Below, one piece after another: positions 16,777-25,537 of a stretch of 64,000 bases of DNA; position 1 is the first letter of the stretch, and every line of letters starts with the position of its first letter. Below the pieces are notes generated by a model. That model searched no databases and was not told where the DNA came from. It was given only the letters and a program-made list of their open reading frames with translations. Source of the DNA: Spectribacter hydrogenoxidans (GTDB lineage: Bacteria; Pseudomonadota; Gammaproteobacteria; Nevskiales; Salinisphaeraceae); NCBI RefSeq assembly GCF_031846275.1, contig NZ_JAVRIB010000003.1:1-64000 (forward strand). Direction: 5' to 3'. Position numbers and translations under genes: made by a program.

Positions 16777-17211
16777 TTATTCGATCGTGCTCCCGCTGAT
16801 ACGACGGGACTTTCCCCGAAACAACGCAATGGTTTCCCCGTTCTGGTTGGTAACCCGTACGTCGTAGATACCGCTCCGCCCCATGGCGGCCTGCTCCACC
16901 GCCTCGGCGGTGAGCACGTCGCCAACCCCGGCCGGATGCAGGAACTCGATACCGCAGCCGGCCGCCACGGTCTTTTCGTTGAAACGGTTGCAGGCGAACG
17001 CGAATGCCGAGTCCGCCAGCGAAAAGATCACGCCGCCATGGCATGTCCCCACCGCCTGGGTCATGTCGGCACGCACTGTCATGCTCACGCATACACGAGC
17101 CGCGCAAACCTCCCGGATCGACATGCCGAATGCCTGGCTGGCGGCGTCCCGCGCATACATGGCGGCTACCACGCGGGCGGCGAGTCCGTCGCGATCCGGG
17201 TCAGTTGCCAT
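16777..17211 (-). CDS. paaI: Hydroxyphenylacetyl-CoA thioesterase
   Basis: 144 residues from ATG 17211. Hotdog-fold thioesterase with the HGG motif (GTCHGGVIFSLADSAFAFAC). PaaI hydrolyses stalled or unwanted ring-hydroxylated CoA esters and so frees CoA. Its start overlaps the end of paaG by 11 nt, so it is translationally coupled. The length is typical of the family. Confidence 0.92.
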   Translation of the reverse strand: MATDPDRDGLAARVVAAMYARDAASQAFGMSIREVCAARVCVSMTVRADMTQAVGTCHGGVIFSLADSAFAFACNRFNEKTVAAGCGIEFLHPAGVGDVLTAEAVEQAAMGRSGIYDVRVTNQNGETIALFRGKSRRISGSTIE

Positions 17212-17992
17212 GGAAGTCGGGCGTTCTTTTCTCGACGAAGGCCGCGACCCCTTCACGATAGTCGTGACTGCGACCCAGCTCGCGCATGGTGTCGCGCTCG
17301 AGATCCAGCTGGGCGTCGAGCGTGTTATCGGCGCTGCGGTAGATCAGCCGCTTGGTCTCCGCCAGCCCGCGGGTGGGTGCCGCGGCCAGATGACTCACCA
17401 GACGTTCGACCTCCTCGATGAACGCGTCATCCGGGATCGATTTCCAGATCAGCCCCCAATCGGCGGCCTGGTCGGCGGACAGGACGTCGCCCAGCATCGC
17501 CAGGCCCATCGCCCGGGCCGTGCCGACCAGGCGCGGGAGAAAATAGCTACCGCCGGTATCCGGAATCAGCCCGAGCTTGCAGAACGGCTCCATGAACTTG
17601 GCCGATGCCGTGGCAACCACCAGATCGCAGGCCAGTGCCAGATTGGCGCCGGCGCCGGCGGCGGTCCCGTTGACCGCGCAGACCACCGGCATTGGCAGGG
17701 AACGTATACGGCGTACCAGCGGCGCATAGTATTTCTCCACCGAGGCACCGAGATCCGGTGGCGCCTCGCCCGGTGCCACGTGCCTGTCGCCGAGATCCTG
17801 GCCGGCACAGAATCCGCGACCGGCCCCCGTCAACAACAGAACCCGGAGGTTCTCGTCGGACGCGACCGTCGACAGCGCAGACGCCAATGCCTCGTGCAGC
17901 TCGACGTTGAAACTGTTGAGCTTCTCGGGCCGGTTCAGCGTGATTCGCGCAACCGGTCCGTCGATATCCAGAAGCACCACATCGGACGTCAT
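17201..17992 (-). CDS. paaG: 1,2-epoxyphenylacetyl-CoA isomerase
   Basis: 263 residues from ATG 17992, preceded by GGGGGAGA. Crotonase fold with the PaaG signature AGRGFCAGQDLGDR, then the oxyanion-hole segment CAVNGTAAGAGANLALACD. It ends in VEKRTPDFHGN. It converts the ring epoxide to the oxepin-CoA, and also isomerises later double bonds. The motif separates it from the hydratase PaaF in the same operon. It follows paaZ by 26 nt. Confidence 0.92.
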   Translation of the reverse strand: MTSDVVLLDIDGPVARITLNRPEKLNSFNVELHEALASALSTVASDENLRVLLLTGAGRGFCAGQDLGDRHVAPGEAPPDLGASVEKYYAPLVRRIRSLPMPVVCAVNGTAAGAGANLALACDLVVATASAKFMEPFCKLGLIPDTGGSYFLPRLVGTARAMGLAMLGDVLSADQAADWGLIWKSIPDDAFIEEVERLVSHLAAAPTRGLAETKRLIYRSADNTLDAQLDLERDTMRELGRSHDYREGVAAFVEKRTPDFHGN

Positions 17993-18018
17993 TGTTGTCT
18001 CCCCCCGCGGTGAGTGAC

Positions 18019-20049
18019 TCAGGCCGCCGTCGCGACCATCGTGAGAACGTCGTACTGGGCCACCGGCTCGCCATCCTGATTGGTCACAACCGTATCCCAT
18101 CGCACCTCGCCATAGCCGGCACCCTCGCGGAGATTCTTCTCCTTGCAGGTGAGTGTGACGCTGAGTTCATCACCCGGATAGGCGGGCGTCATGAAACGAA
18201 GATTGTCGACGCCGTAGTTGGCAAGAACCGGGCCCGGCTCGGGCGCCACGAACAGACCGGCGGCCAGCGACACGATGTAGTACCCGTGCGCCACACGGCC
18301 GTCGAAGAAGGGATTGGCTTTCGCCGCTTCCTCGTCCATGTGGGCGTAGAAGGTGTCGCCGGTGAACTCGGCAAAATGCTCGATATCCTCGATCGTGATC
18401 GCTCTGGGCCCCGCCTTGACCGAATCCCCGATCCGCAGGCTGTCGAAATCCTTCCGGAACGGATGCTCGCCCTCGCGGCGCGACGCGCCGGGCATCCATC
18501 GCCCGGTAATCGCGGACAGCATGTCCGGTGATCCCTGTAATGCGGTGCGCTGCATGTAATGGAAAACGCCGCGCACGCCGCCCAGTTCTTCGCCGCCCCC
18601 GGCCCGTCCGGGGCCGCCATGGACCAGCGTCGGCATCGGGGATCCGTGCCCGGTCGACTCTTTCGCGCAGGTTCGATCCACCACCAGCAAGCGGCCATGG
18701 TGCGAGGCCGATCCCATCACGACCTCGCGGGCAAAATCCGTATCGGCGGTAAAGATCGAGCCCACCAGACTGCCCTGCCCGAGCCTGGCCAGATTCGCCG
18801 CGTCCGCCGCGGACTTGTACGGCATCACGGTGGACACCGGCCCGAAGGCTTCCACATCGTGAACCGGGCTGCCGGCAACGGGCGACGCGCAATGCAGAAT
18901 CAGCGGGGACATGAAGGCACCGGCATCGCCATCCGCGCCACGTGGATCGCATCGATCCGGATTGCCATAAACCAGTTCCGCGGCCCCCAGCAGATCCTTG
19001 ACTCGCTCACGCACTTCCTGCCGCTGATCCAGACTGGACAGGGCGCCCAGTGTTACACCCTCGTCGCCGGGGTGCCCCAGAACAACCTTGTCTTCAATGC
19101 GCTTGCTCAGGGCATCAATGACCGGCGCCACCAGCGACTCGGGCACCATGACCCGGCGAATGGCGGTGCACTTCTGGCCCGCCTTGACCGTCATCTCGCG
19201 GACGACTTCCTTGATGTAGAAATCGAATTCCGGCGTCCCCGGCACCGCGTCCGGACCCAGGATGCTGCAGTTGAGCGAGTCCGCCTCCATCGAAAAGCGC
19301 GTGGCGTTGTTGACGATCGACGGGTGACAACGCAATTTCCGGCCGGTCTCGGCGGAGCCGGTGAACGTCACCACGTCCTGCCCGGTGACGTGATCGAGCA
19401 AATCGCCGACACCGCCACAGATAAGCTGCACCGCGCCGGCCGGGAGCAGTTCCGACTCGATCATGCGGCGGAACATCAGTTCCGTCAGATAGGCAGTCTG
19501 ACTCGCCGGCTTGATGATGGCGGGCATGCCGGCGAGAAGATTCGCCGCCAGTTTTTCCAGCATTCCCCAGCAGGGAAAATTGAACGCGTTGATGTGAACC
19601 GCGGCGCCCTCGAGCGGCACCCAAACGTGTTGCCCGATGAAGCTGCCACCACGGGACAGCGGTTCCATCTCGCCATCGATGACGGCGTGCCCGTTCGGCA
19701 GTTCGCGGCGCCCCTTGCCGCTGTAGGCGAACAGGGTGCCGATGCCGCCATCGATGTCGACCATCGAGTCCACCCGCGTGGCGCCGGTTTCCGTCGACAA
19801 CGTGTAGAACTCGTCCTTGTGCTGACTGAGGTGCTTGGCCAGTGCCTTGAGCATGATCGCCCGCTGATGGAACGTGCAGGCGCGGAGGTTGGGGCCACCC
19901 GTATCCCGGGCGTAGGCCAGCATCCCGGCGTAATCCAGACCGCCCCGGGCAATGTCCGCAACCGGTTTGCCGGAGACCGCGCTCAACAGCGTCGTAGTTC
20001 CTCCCCCGCCGGACTGCCACTGCCCCTGGGCGTAACTGTGTAGCTTCAT
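18019..20049 (-). CDS. paaZ: Oxepin-CoA hydrolase / 3-oxo-5,6-dehydrosuberyl-CoA semialdehyde dehydrogenase
   Basis: 676 residues, the normal two-domain length. Residues 1 to about 510 are an aldehyde dehydrogenase, with catalytic Cys in KAGQKCTAIRRV and a glutamate near FSMEADSLN. Residues about 540-676 are a MaoC-like hydratase (FTGDTFYAHMDEEAAKANPFF, then GRVAHGYYIVSLAAGLF). The hydratase opens the oxepin ring and the dehydrogenase oxidises the resulting aldehyde, preventing spontaneous condensation to a dead-end product. Adjacent to paaE with 2 nt between the genes. Confidence 0.95.
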   Translation of the reverse strand: MKLHSYAQGQWQSGGGGTTTLLSAVSGKPVADIARGGLDYAGMLAYARDTGGPNLRACTFHQRAIMLKALAKHLSQHKDEFYTLSTETGATRVDSMVDIDGGIGTLFAYSGKGRRELPNGHAVIDGEMEPLSRGGSFIGQHVWVPLEGAAVHINAFNFPCWGMLEKLAANLLAGMPAIIKPASQTAYLTELMFRRMIESELLPAGAVQLICGGVGDLLDHVTGQDVVTFTGSAETGRKLRCHPSIVNNATRFSMEADSLNCSILGPDAVPGTPEFDFYIKEVVREMTVKAGQKCTAIRRVMVPESLVAPVIDALSKRIEDKVVLGHPGDEGVTLGALSSLDQRQEVRERVKDLLGAAELVYGNPDRCDPRGADGDAGAFMSPLILHCASPVAGSPVHDVEAFGPVSTVMPYKSAADAANLARLGQGSLVGSIFTADTDFAREVVMGSASHHGRLLVVDRTCAKESTGHGSPMPTLVHGGPGRAGGGEELGGVRGVFHYMQRTALQGSPDMLSAITGRWMPGASRREGEHPFRKDFDSLRIGDSVKAGPRAITIEDIEHFAEFTGDTFYAHMDEEAAKANPFFDGRVAHGYYIVSLAAGLFVAPEPGPVLANYGVDNLRFMTPAYPGDELSVTLTCKEKNLREGAGYGEVRWDTVVTNQDGEPVAQYDVLTMVATAA

Positions 20050-20051
20050 TT

Positions 20052-21140
20052 TCAGGTCTCTTGATCGAAATCCAGAACAACACGATCGCTGACCGGATAA
20101 CTCTGGCAGGCCAGCACGAATCCGCGCTCTATCTCGTAATCCTCCAGGGCGAAGGCGGCATTCATGTCCACCTCGCCTTCGACCACCTTGCAGCGACAGG
20201 TGGAACAGACCCCCGCCTTGCAGGAGTAAGGCAATTCCACCGACTGTACGAGTGCCGCGTCGATCAGATTGTAACGACCCCGTTCAGCGGAGAAGACTCG
20301 CTTGCGGCCGTCAAGAATCACATCAATCTGGCTTTCGCCGTCCACCAAGCTTTGCTGCGCCGACTCGTTGTGCGATTGACGACGAGCGGCATCCTGCGCA
20401 CTGGTGGCAAACAGTTCCATCTTGATGTCCGTCTTGGGCACGCCGTGGGCCTGCAATGCCTCGCTGACGTCGTTCATCATGTCGAGAGGCCCGCAGACGA
20501 AGGCCGTGTCGATATCCCCCGGATCGAGCCAGAGCCCCATCAGCGCATCGACACGCTCCCGGTCGATGCGGCCGTTGAACAGATCGATGTCCATCTGCTC
20601 CCGACTCAGAATGAAGACAAGCCGGAAGCGCTCGATGTAACGGTCCTTGAGGTCTTCCAGTTCTTCCTTGAACAGCACTGAACTCGCCGCCCGGTTGCCG
20701 TAGAAGAGCGTGAAACGACTCTCGGGCTCGGCTATAAGCGTGGTCTTGATGATGGAAAGAATCGGCGTAATCCCGCTGCCGGCAACGAAGGCGACGTAGT
20801 GCCTGGCGTTTGACTCGGCAAGATCGACACGGAACCTGCCCGATGGCGGCATCACGTCGAGGTCCATCCCCGGCGACAGTTCATCATTTACCCAGTTGGA
20901 GAACAGACCGCCGTGGACCCGCTTGACCGCAACCCGGAGCGTGTTGTCCTGCACGGCCGAGCATATGGAGTAGCTCCGGCGGACCTCCTCGCCCTCGAAT
21001 TCGCGGCGCAGGGTCAGATGCTGCCCCTGCAGGTACTGGAATTCGTCTTGCAGGGACACCGGCACGTCAAGGGTCACGACCACGGCATCGCGTGTCTGGC
21101 GCTCGACCGAACCAACCTGGAGGCATCGGAACTGATGCAT
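20052..21140 (-). CDS. paaE: Phenylacetyl-CoA epoxidase reductase subunit
   Basis: 362 residues from ATG 21140. The N-terminal FAD domain has RRSYSICS. The NAD(P)H domain has FVAGSGITPILSIIK. The C-terminal plant-type [2Fe-2S] ferredoxin has CKAGVCSTCRCKV and a fourth Cys in LACQSYP. It passes electrons from NADPH to the di-iron PaaA centre. Start and paaD stop overlap (TGATG), so the two are coupled. Confidence 0.95.
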   Translation of the reverse strand: MHQFRCLQVGSVERQTRDAVVVTLDVPVSLQDEFQYLQGQHLTLRREFEGEEVRRSYSICSAVQDNTLRVAVKRVHGGLFSNWVNDELSPGMDLDVMPPSGRFRVDLAESNARHYVAFVAGSGITPILSIIKTTLIAEPESRFTLFYGNRAASSVLFKEELEDLKDRYIERFRLVFILSREQMDIDLFNGRIDRERVDALMGLWLDPGDIDTAFVCGPLDMMNDVSEALQAHGVPKTDIKMELFATSAQDAARRQSHNESAQQSLVDGESQIDVILDGRKRVFSAERGRYNLIDAALVQSVELPYSCKAGVCSTCRCKVVEGEVDMNAAFALEDYEIERGFVLACQSYPVSDRVVLDFDQET

Positions 21141-21658
21141 CAGTGTTCCTTGAAGTAGTCGAAGGGCTCCAGGCACGCCTGACACCGATAGAGCGCCTTG
21201 CAGGGCGTCGAGCCGAACTGACTGACAGGCTCGGTGGCCGAAGACCCGCAGTGCGAACACGCAATAACCTTTTCGCGCCGGTGCATGATTCGGCTGATGT
21301 CGATGACCTGCTCCGCGCGGCAGGCCGGCGGCGCAATGCCGTAATCCCTCAGCCGTTCGCGGCCGCGCTCGCTCAGCCAGTCGGTGGTCCAGGCCGGCGA
21401 CAGGCGCGTTTCCAGGCGAAAATTCTCGACGCCGAGATCACGGACCGCATCGCTGATGCTTTCCTCGATCACCTGAATCGCGGGGCAACCCGAATAGGTC
21501 GGCGTGACCACCACCGTCAGCTCGCCCTCACCCCAGGCAACATCACGAATAATCCCCAGATCCACGACCGAGATCACCGGAATCTCGGGATCCATCACCG
21601 CTTCAAGTCGCGACCAGACTTCCGCCTCCGTTGGCGGGCGTTGCTTGGTTGTCACCAT
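21140..21658 (-). CDS. paaD: Phenylacetyl-CoA epoxidase maturation subunit
   Basis: 172 residues from ATG 21658. An N-terminal MIP18/DUF59 domain begins with WSRLEAVMDPEIPVISVVD. A C-terminal Cys-rich zinc-ribbon-like segment follows (ACSHCGSSATEPVSQ, then CKALYRCQACLEPF). PaaD is thought to help mature the iron centres of the epoxidase. It lies between paaC and paaE and overlaps paaE; it is separated from paaC by only 5 nt. Confidence 0.93.
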   Translation of the reverse strand: MVTTKQRPPTEAEVWSRLEAVMDPEIPVISVVDLGIIRDVAWGEGELTVVVTPTYSGCPAIQVIEESISDAVRDLGVENFRLETRLSPAWTTDWLSERGRERLRDYGIAPPACRAEQVIDISRIMHRREKVIACSHCGSSATEPVSQFGSTPCKALYRCQACLEPFDYFKEH

Positions 21659-21663
21659 GCCGG

Positions 21664-22431
21664 TCACCACTCGGCATTCGGATGCGCGCGGCGCAGCCCC
21701 TGCATCTCGGCAAGCAGGCAGCTCAGGTGTTCGCTGTGCTGACCGGCGGTACCCCATCGGGACTGTGGTCGGTCGGGTACCGACAGGGTCGCCTCCGTCA
21801 TCACCTCGCCGACATGACGCGACCAGGGTTCCTGCAGTGCTGATAATTCGGGCGCAATACCGGCCTCGACCAGCAGCGCATGATCCGGACCGGCCTCGAA
21901 CAATTCACCTACATACGACCACTGGCGCTCGAGCGCTGCCTGCATCTTCTCGTGGCTTTCCGACGTGCCGTCACCGAGCCGAACCACCCAGTCGCAGCTG
22001 CGCTCGACGTGATAGCGCACCTCCTTGATCGATTTGCCGGCGATGTCGGCCACCGTCTGATCCGAGGATTCGGTCAGCTGCGCCAGCAACAGGTAATGCC
22101 AGACATCGAAATAGAACTGCCGGGCCATGGTGTCGCCGAAGTGGCCGTTGGGCTGCTCGACCAGTACCAGGTTGCGGAACTGATGGGCGTCCCGGAAGTA
22201 GGCAAGACTATCCGGGTCGCGCCCCTTCCCTTCCATCGCCCCGGCATGGGCCAACCAGTTCTGCGCCTGCCCGATCAGGTCCAGTGCCACGTTGGTGGTC
22301 GCGATATCCTCTTCCAGGGACGGGCCATGACCGCACAGCGCAGAAAGCCGCTGCCCGAGGATCAGGCAGCTGTCGCCGACACGGAGCATGAAGTCGAAGG
22401 TTGCGTCGCTGACCGTCATCGGCATGCTCAA
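21664..22431 (-). CDS. paaC: Phenylacetyl-CoA epoxidase structural subunit PaaC
   Basis: 255 residues, all-helical ferritin-like fold related to PaaA. It lacks a complete set of iron ligands, as is usual for this subunit. Recognisable stretches include LCGHGPSLEEDIATTNVALD, LIGQAQNWLAHAG and RYHVERSCDWVVRLGDGT. It forms the heterodimer with PaaA that binds phenylacetyl-CoA. Its ATG overlaps the paaB stop (ATGA). Confidence 0.93.
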   Translation of the reverse strand: MSMPMTVSDATFDFMLRVGDSCLILGQRLSALCGHGPSLEEDIATTNVALDLIGQAQNWLAHAGAMEGKGRDPDSLAYFRDAHQFRNLVLVEQPNGHFGDTMARQFYFDVWHYLLLAQLTESSDQTVADIAGKSIKEVRYHVERSCDWVVRLGDGTSESHEKMQAALERQWSYVGELFEAGPDHALLVEAGIAPELSALQEPWSRHVGEVMTEATLSVPDRPQSRWGTAGQHSEHLSCLLAEMQGLRRAHPNAEW

Positions 22432-22709
22432 ATATTCTTGACGTCGTCCGGCATCGGATAGAACGTCGGATGCCGGTAGACCTTGGAGCGCGAGGGGTCG
22501 TAGAGGGCATCCTTGTCGTCCGGACTCGAGGCGGCGATGTCGGCGGCTCGAACCGCCCAGATACTCACGCCCTCGTTGCGGCGCGTGTACACGTCACGCG
22601 CATTCTGAATCGCCATCTCGGCATCCACGGCGTGCAGACTGCCGACGTGCTTGTGCGCCAGGCCGTGCTGGCTACGCACGAAGACTTCCCAGAGCGGCCA
22701 CTCTTTCAT
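22428..22709 (-). CDS. paaB: Phenylacetyl-CoA epoxidase subunit PaaB
   Basis: 93 residues from ATG 22709. Small subunit that bridges PaaAC dimers. It carries the family start KEWPLWEVFVRSQHGLAHKH and the segment DAEMAIQNARDVYTRRNEG. Overlap with paaC by 4 nt and a 10-nt gap from paaA show the usual tight paaABCDE arrangement. Confidence 0.93.
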   Translation of the reverse strand: MKEWPLWEVFVRSQHGLAHKHVGSLHAVDAEMAIQNARDVYTRRNEGVSIWAVRAADIAASSPDDKDALYDPSRSKVYRHPTFYPMPDDVKNI

Positions 22710-22719
22710 GATCGCGCCC

Positions 22720-23751
22720 TCACGCCGCGACGGCCGACTTGGGCGCCCGATCAAAGGCCGTTGAAACAGACTCATGGCGCGCCTGGCGCTTCTCGGCATA
22801 GGCAACCGCGGCATCACGCACCCAGGCGCCGCCGTTGTGCGCCGACCGCCGGGCCTCGAGTCGCTCGCGGTTGCAGGGGCCGTTACCTTTCAGCACCGCC
22901 CAGAATTCGCCCCAGTTCGGCTCACCGTAGTCATAGTGGCCCCGGTCCGGATTCCACGTGAGATCCGGGTCGGGAATGTCCAGACCCAGATAGCTGGCCT
23001 GCTCGGCGGCTTCATCAATGAATTTCTGACGCAGTTCATCGTTGGAGAACAGCTTGATGCGCCACTGCATGGACTGTGCGCTGTTCACCGAATCCTCGTC
23101 GCGGGGGCCGTGCATCATGACCGACGGCCACCACCATCGATTCAGGGCGTCCTGGGCCATTGCCCTCTGCGCCTCGGTGCCCCGGCTCAGCACCATCATG
23201 ATGTCGAAGCCCTGGCGCTGATGAAAACTCTCTTCCTTGCAGACGCGGACCATGGCCCGCGCATAGGGACCATAGGAACAACGGCAGATCGGCACCTGGT
23301 TGATGATCGCCGCCCCGTCGACCAGCCAACCAATGGCGCCGATGTCGGCCCAGGTCAGGGTGGGATAATTGAAGATGCTCGAGTACTTGGCCTTGCCGGA
23401 CAGCAGATCGGCAATCATGTCTTCCCGCGATGCCCCGAGGGTCTCCGCCGCGCTGTAGAGATAAAGCCCGTGCCCGGCCTCGTCCTGCACCTTGGCCAGC
23501 AGAATCAGCTTGCGGCGCAGGGATGGTGCCCGGGTGATCCAGTTGCCCTCCGGCAGCTGGCCGATGATTTCGGAGTGGGCATGCTGGGAAATCTGCCGAA
23601 TGAGCGTCTTGCGATAGCCCGCCGGCATCCAGTCCTTCGGCTCGATGCGGATATCCTGATCGACCCGGTCCTGGAAGGCCTGCTCCTCGGCGGACAGCTC
23701 ATCTCGGGCCCGGAGCCTGTTCACGCCGGTATCAACGTTCTGTGCATACAT
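22720..23751 (-). CDS. paaA: Phenylacetyl-CoA epoxidase catalytic subunit
   Basis: 343 residues from ATG 23751, preceded by GGAGG at a good distance. Ferritin-like di-iron oxygenase. Ligand-bearing helices are visible in HAHSEIIGQLPEGNW, AKVQDEAGHGLYLYSAAE and VCKEESFHQRQGFDIM, the last two with ExxH pairs. It epoxidises the ring of phenylacetyl-CoA with O2. First gene of the paa operon, transcribed from the promoter/operator at 23821-23866. Confidence 0.95.
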   Translation of the reverse strand: MYAQNVDTGVNRLRARDELSAEEQAFQDRVDQDIRIEPKDWMPAGYRKTLIRQISQHAHSEIIGQLPEGNWITRAPSLRRKLILLAKVQDEAGHGLYLYSAAETLGASREDMIADLLSGKAKYSSIFNYPTLTWADIGAIGWLVDGAAIINQVPICRCSYGPYARAMVRVCKEESFHQRQGFDIMMVLSRGTEAQRAMAQDALNRWWWPSVMMHGPRDEDSVNSAQSMQWRIKLFSNDELRQKFIDEAAEQASYLGLDIPDPDLTWNPDRGHYDYGEPNWGEFWAVLKGNGPCNRERLEARRSAHNGGAWVRDAAVAYAEKRQARHESVSTAFDRAPKSAVAA

Positions 23752-23820
23752 GTGCCACACCTCCGGAATGATCCCGCATGGCATCCGGGCGGTCAGGCCC
23801 GGATGCGTGCTACGCCACGG

Positions 23821-23866
23821 ACATTATGATACCGTTTTTATGTTGTCAATAATATTTCCGTATCAT
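23821..23866 (-). promoter_or_regulatory. paaA promoter with bracketing inverted repeat (putative PaaX operator)
   Basis: On the minus strand a perfect -35 (TTGACA, 23849-23844) is followed after 17 nt by TAATGT (23826-23821), or after 15 nt by CATAAT. Near-perfect inverted half-sites ATGATACGG and CCGTATCAT-type sequences lie at 23858-23866 and 23826-23834. One is just upstream of the -35 and one overlaps the -10, which suits a dimeric repressor. The divergent neighbour encodes PaaX, whose ligand is phenylacetyl-CoA. Assignment to PaaX is inference from position. Confidence 0.7.
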
Positions 23867-23869
23867 TTT

Positions 23870-23898
23870 TTAACGCATTGTTATCGCTTGCCTATCCT
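23870..23898 (+). promoter_or_regulatory. Possible paaX promoter
   Basis: TTAACG at 23870-23875 and TATCCT at 23893-23898 are separated by 17 nt and lie 58 nt before the paaX ATG. The -35 touches one half-site of the proposed operator, so paaX could be autoregulated. Both boxes are weak matches. Confidence 0.4.
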
Positions 23899-23955
23899 GG
23901 GAGATTTCAGAGTCTCGTCCGACGAACGATCACTGCCCGACGCCCCGCATCTGCC

Positions 23956-24921
23956 ATGAACCAATCGCTACAACGGCATATCGACGACCTTGTGCACCGC
24001 GCCCGACCGCGCGCGAAGTCGCTGATCGTGTCGCTGCTAGGGGATGTGATCGAACCGCGTGGCGGTTCGTTCTGGGTGGGGACACTCATCAACCTGATGG
24101 CGCCGTTCGACGTCAACGAACGTTCCGTGAGAACGAGCCTGCAGCGGCTGACACAGGAAGGTTGGCTTGATGCCGAGCGGCATGGCCGCCGCAGCCGTTA
24201 CCATCTGACCAGGACGGGTCGGGCAAGAATTCTTCAGGCACGGCGCCGGTTCTACGAGCCCCCGCTCGATCAGTGGCATGGACAGTGGCTTGTCGCCTTC
24301 GCGCCGCCCGGCTCCCTGCAGGGCTGGCAACGATCACGCCTGCGACAGCTCCTCGACTGGGAGGGCTACAGCATGATCGCGTCGGGATTGTTCGTTCACC
24401 CGCTGGGCTCGAGAGAAACCATGGCGGAGATCCTCTCGGAGCTGGAACTGGAACAGAAGGTCTTCGTGTTCGTGTCCGAGTCGATTGATGCACCGACGCT
24501 TCGCACATTGCGGGACGGCATCAGCGATTTCTGGGACCTGGAAGACGCGGAAAGCCGTTACCTCGACTTCGAAAGCCACTTTTCGAACTGGCTGCCAGTC
24601 CTCGAGGACGACCGCGGCGATAGTCGGCCGGCGCAGTATTTCCAGACTCGGTTACTGGCCATTCATTTGTTCCGGCGGGCATCACTCCATGCGCCGCGCC
24701 TGCCTTCGTCGTTGTTCCCGTCCGACTGGGCCGGACTGAGAGCCTATGAGACCTGCCGCTCGCTGTACCTGCGTGCTTGGGCAGGCGCCGACGAGTATAT
24801 TGAAGCCGTCAGGGCAGAGGCCGGGGAACCCGCAGCCGAACTGGACCGGGAGTTCTTCGAGCGATTCGGGGGGTTACGCGACCGGGATCGCGTCGGCTCG
24901 CAGAGCAGAGCTAATGAATAA
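23956..24921 (+). CDS. paaX: Transcriptional repressor PaaX
   Basis: 321 residues from ATG 23956; upstream in-frame sequence is not conserved. N-terminal winged helix-turn-helix (RAKSLIVSLLGDVIEPRGG, then FDVNERSVRTSLQRLTQEGW and the basic wing RHGRRSRYHLT). The central and C-terminal PaaX domains bind the inducer and dimerise. It represses paa genes until phenylacetyl-CoA accumulates. It is transcribed divergently from paaA, the standard arrangement. Confidence 0.93.
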   Translation: MNQSLQRHIDDLVHRARPRAKSLIVSLLGDVIEPRGGSFWVGTLINLMAPFDVNERSVRTSLQRLTQEGWLDAERHGRRSRYHLTRTGRARILQARRRFYEPPLDQWHGQWLVAFAPPGSLQGWQRSRLRQLLDWEGYSMIASGLFVHPLGSRETMAEILSELELEQKVFVFVSESIDAPTLRTLRDGISDFWDLEDAESRYLDFESHFSNWLPVLEDDRGDSRPAQYFQTRLLAIHLFRRASLHAPRLPSSLFPSDWAGLRAYETCRSLYLRAWAGADEYIEAVRAEAGEPAAELDREFFERFGGLRDRDRVGSQSRANE

Positions 24922-24968
24922 CAGGCCAGGAATCCGTTCGGGCGGGGACCCGGTCATCCCGGCTGTTG

Positions 24969-25364
24969 TCAGCGAATGGCCTCGAAGGCACGCAGCACGT
25001 CGCTGCGGGTGATGCGTCCGACCAGCCGATTCTCGTCCATTACGGGGAGGGACTTGATCGAGGTATTCCGGAAGATGCGGGCCACCTGCAGGATGGAGGC
25101 GTCGGACTCCACGGTCATGGCTTCAGGCGTCATCAGTTCCCCCACCTTGCCGCCCCAGTCCTCGTGGTAACTGGCGTCCATGGCCACCTGCAGGCAGTCC
25201 TTCTCCGACAGATAGCCGACGATGTTGCCCAGCTTGTCGATCACCGGCGCGCCGGTGATCTGGTTTTCCAGCAACAGGTGAATGGCGCGCAGTACGTCCA
25301 TGTCGGGACTGAACGTGACCAGCGGCGCGGACATGTAGTCGCGCACCGTCACCGAATGCAGCAT
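24969..25364 (-). CDS. CBS-pair domain protein
   Basis: 131 residues made of two CBS repeats (about 4-60 and 72-130), with the signatures ITGAPVIDKLGNIVGYLSEK and SLPVMDENRLVGRITRSDVL. Such pairs bind adenine nucleotides and act as energy or redox sensors. Its start overlaps the nqrM stop (TGATG), placing it at the end of the nqrF-apbE-nqrM transcript. A regulatory link to Na+-NQR is inferred from this position only. Confidence 0.85.
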   Translation of the reverse strand: MLHSVTVRDYMSAPLVTFSPDMDVLRAIHLLLENQITGAPVIDKLGNIVGYLSEKDCLQVAMDASYHEDWGGKVGELMTPEAMTVESDASILQVARIFRNTSIKSLPVMDENRLVGRITRSDVLRAFEAIR

Positions 25365-25537
25365 CAGCGAGAAGCTCCGCGTTCGCCGGACTCGCAGCTG
25401 CCCTGACAGGGGCAGTCGCCTTCGGTGTTCAGGCCGCCGCAGCTGCCCTTGATCTCGCGGCCCGAAACCATGACGCCGACGGCCATGGCCGACACCGCCA
25501 GCATCATCACCGCGAATACCACCAGAAATGTCGTCAT
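25364..25537 (-). CDS. nqrM: Na+-NQR maturation protein
   Basis: A 57-residue protein: one N-terminal membrane helix (TFLVVFAVMMLAVSAMAVGV), then IKGSCGGL, then a Cys cluster CPCQGSC. This is the pattern of NqrM (formerly DUF539), which delivers iron for the Cys4[Fe] centre between NqrD and NqrE. The ATG overlaps the apbE stop by 4 nt, and the stop overlaps the CBS gene. Its presence supports a functional Na+-NQR. Confidence 0.88.
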   Translation of the reverse strand: MTTFLVVFAVMMLAVSAMAVGVMVSGREIKGSCGGLNTEGDCPCQGSCESGERGASR

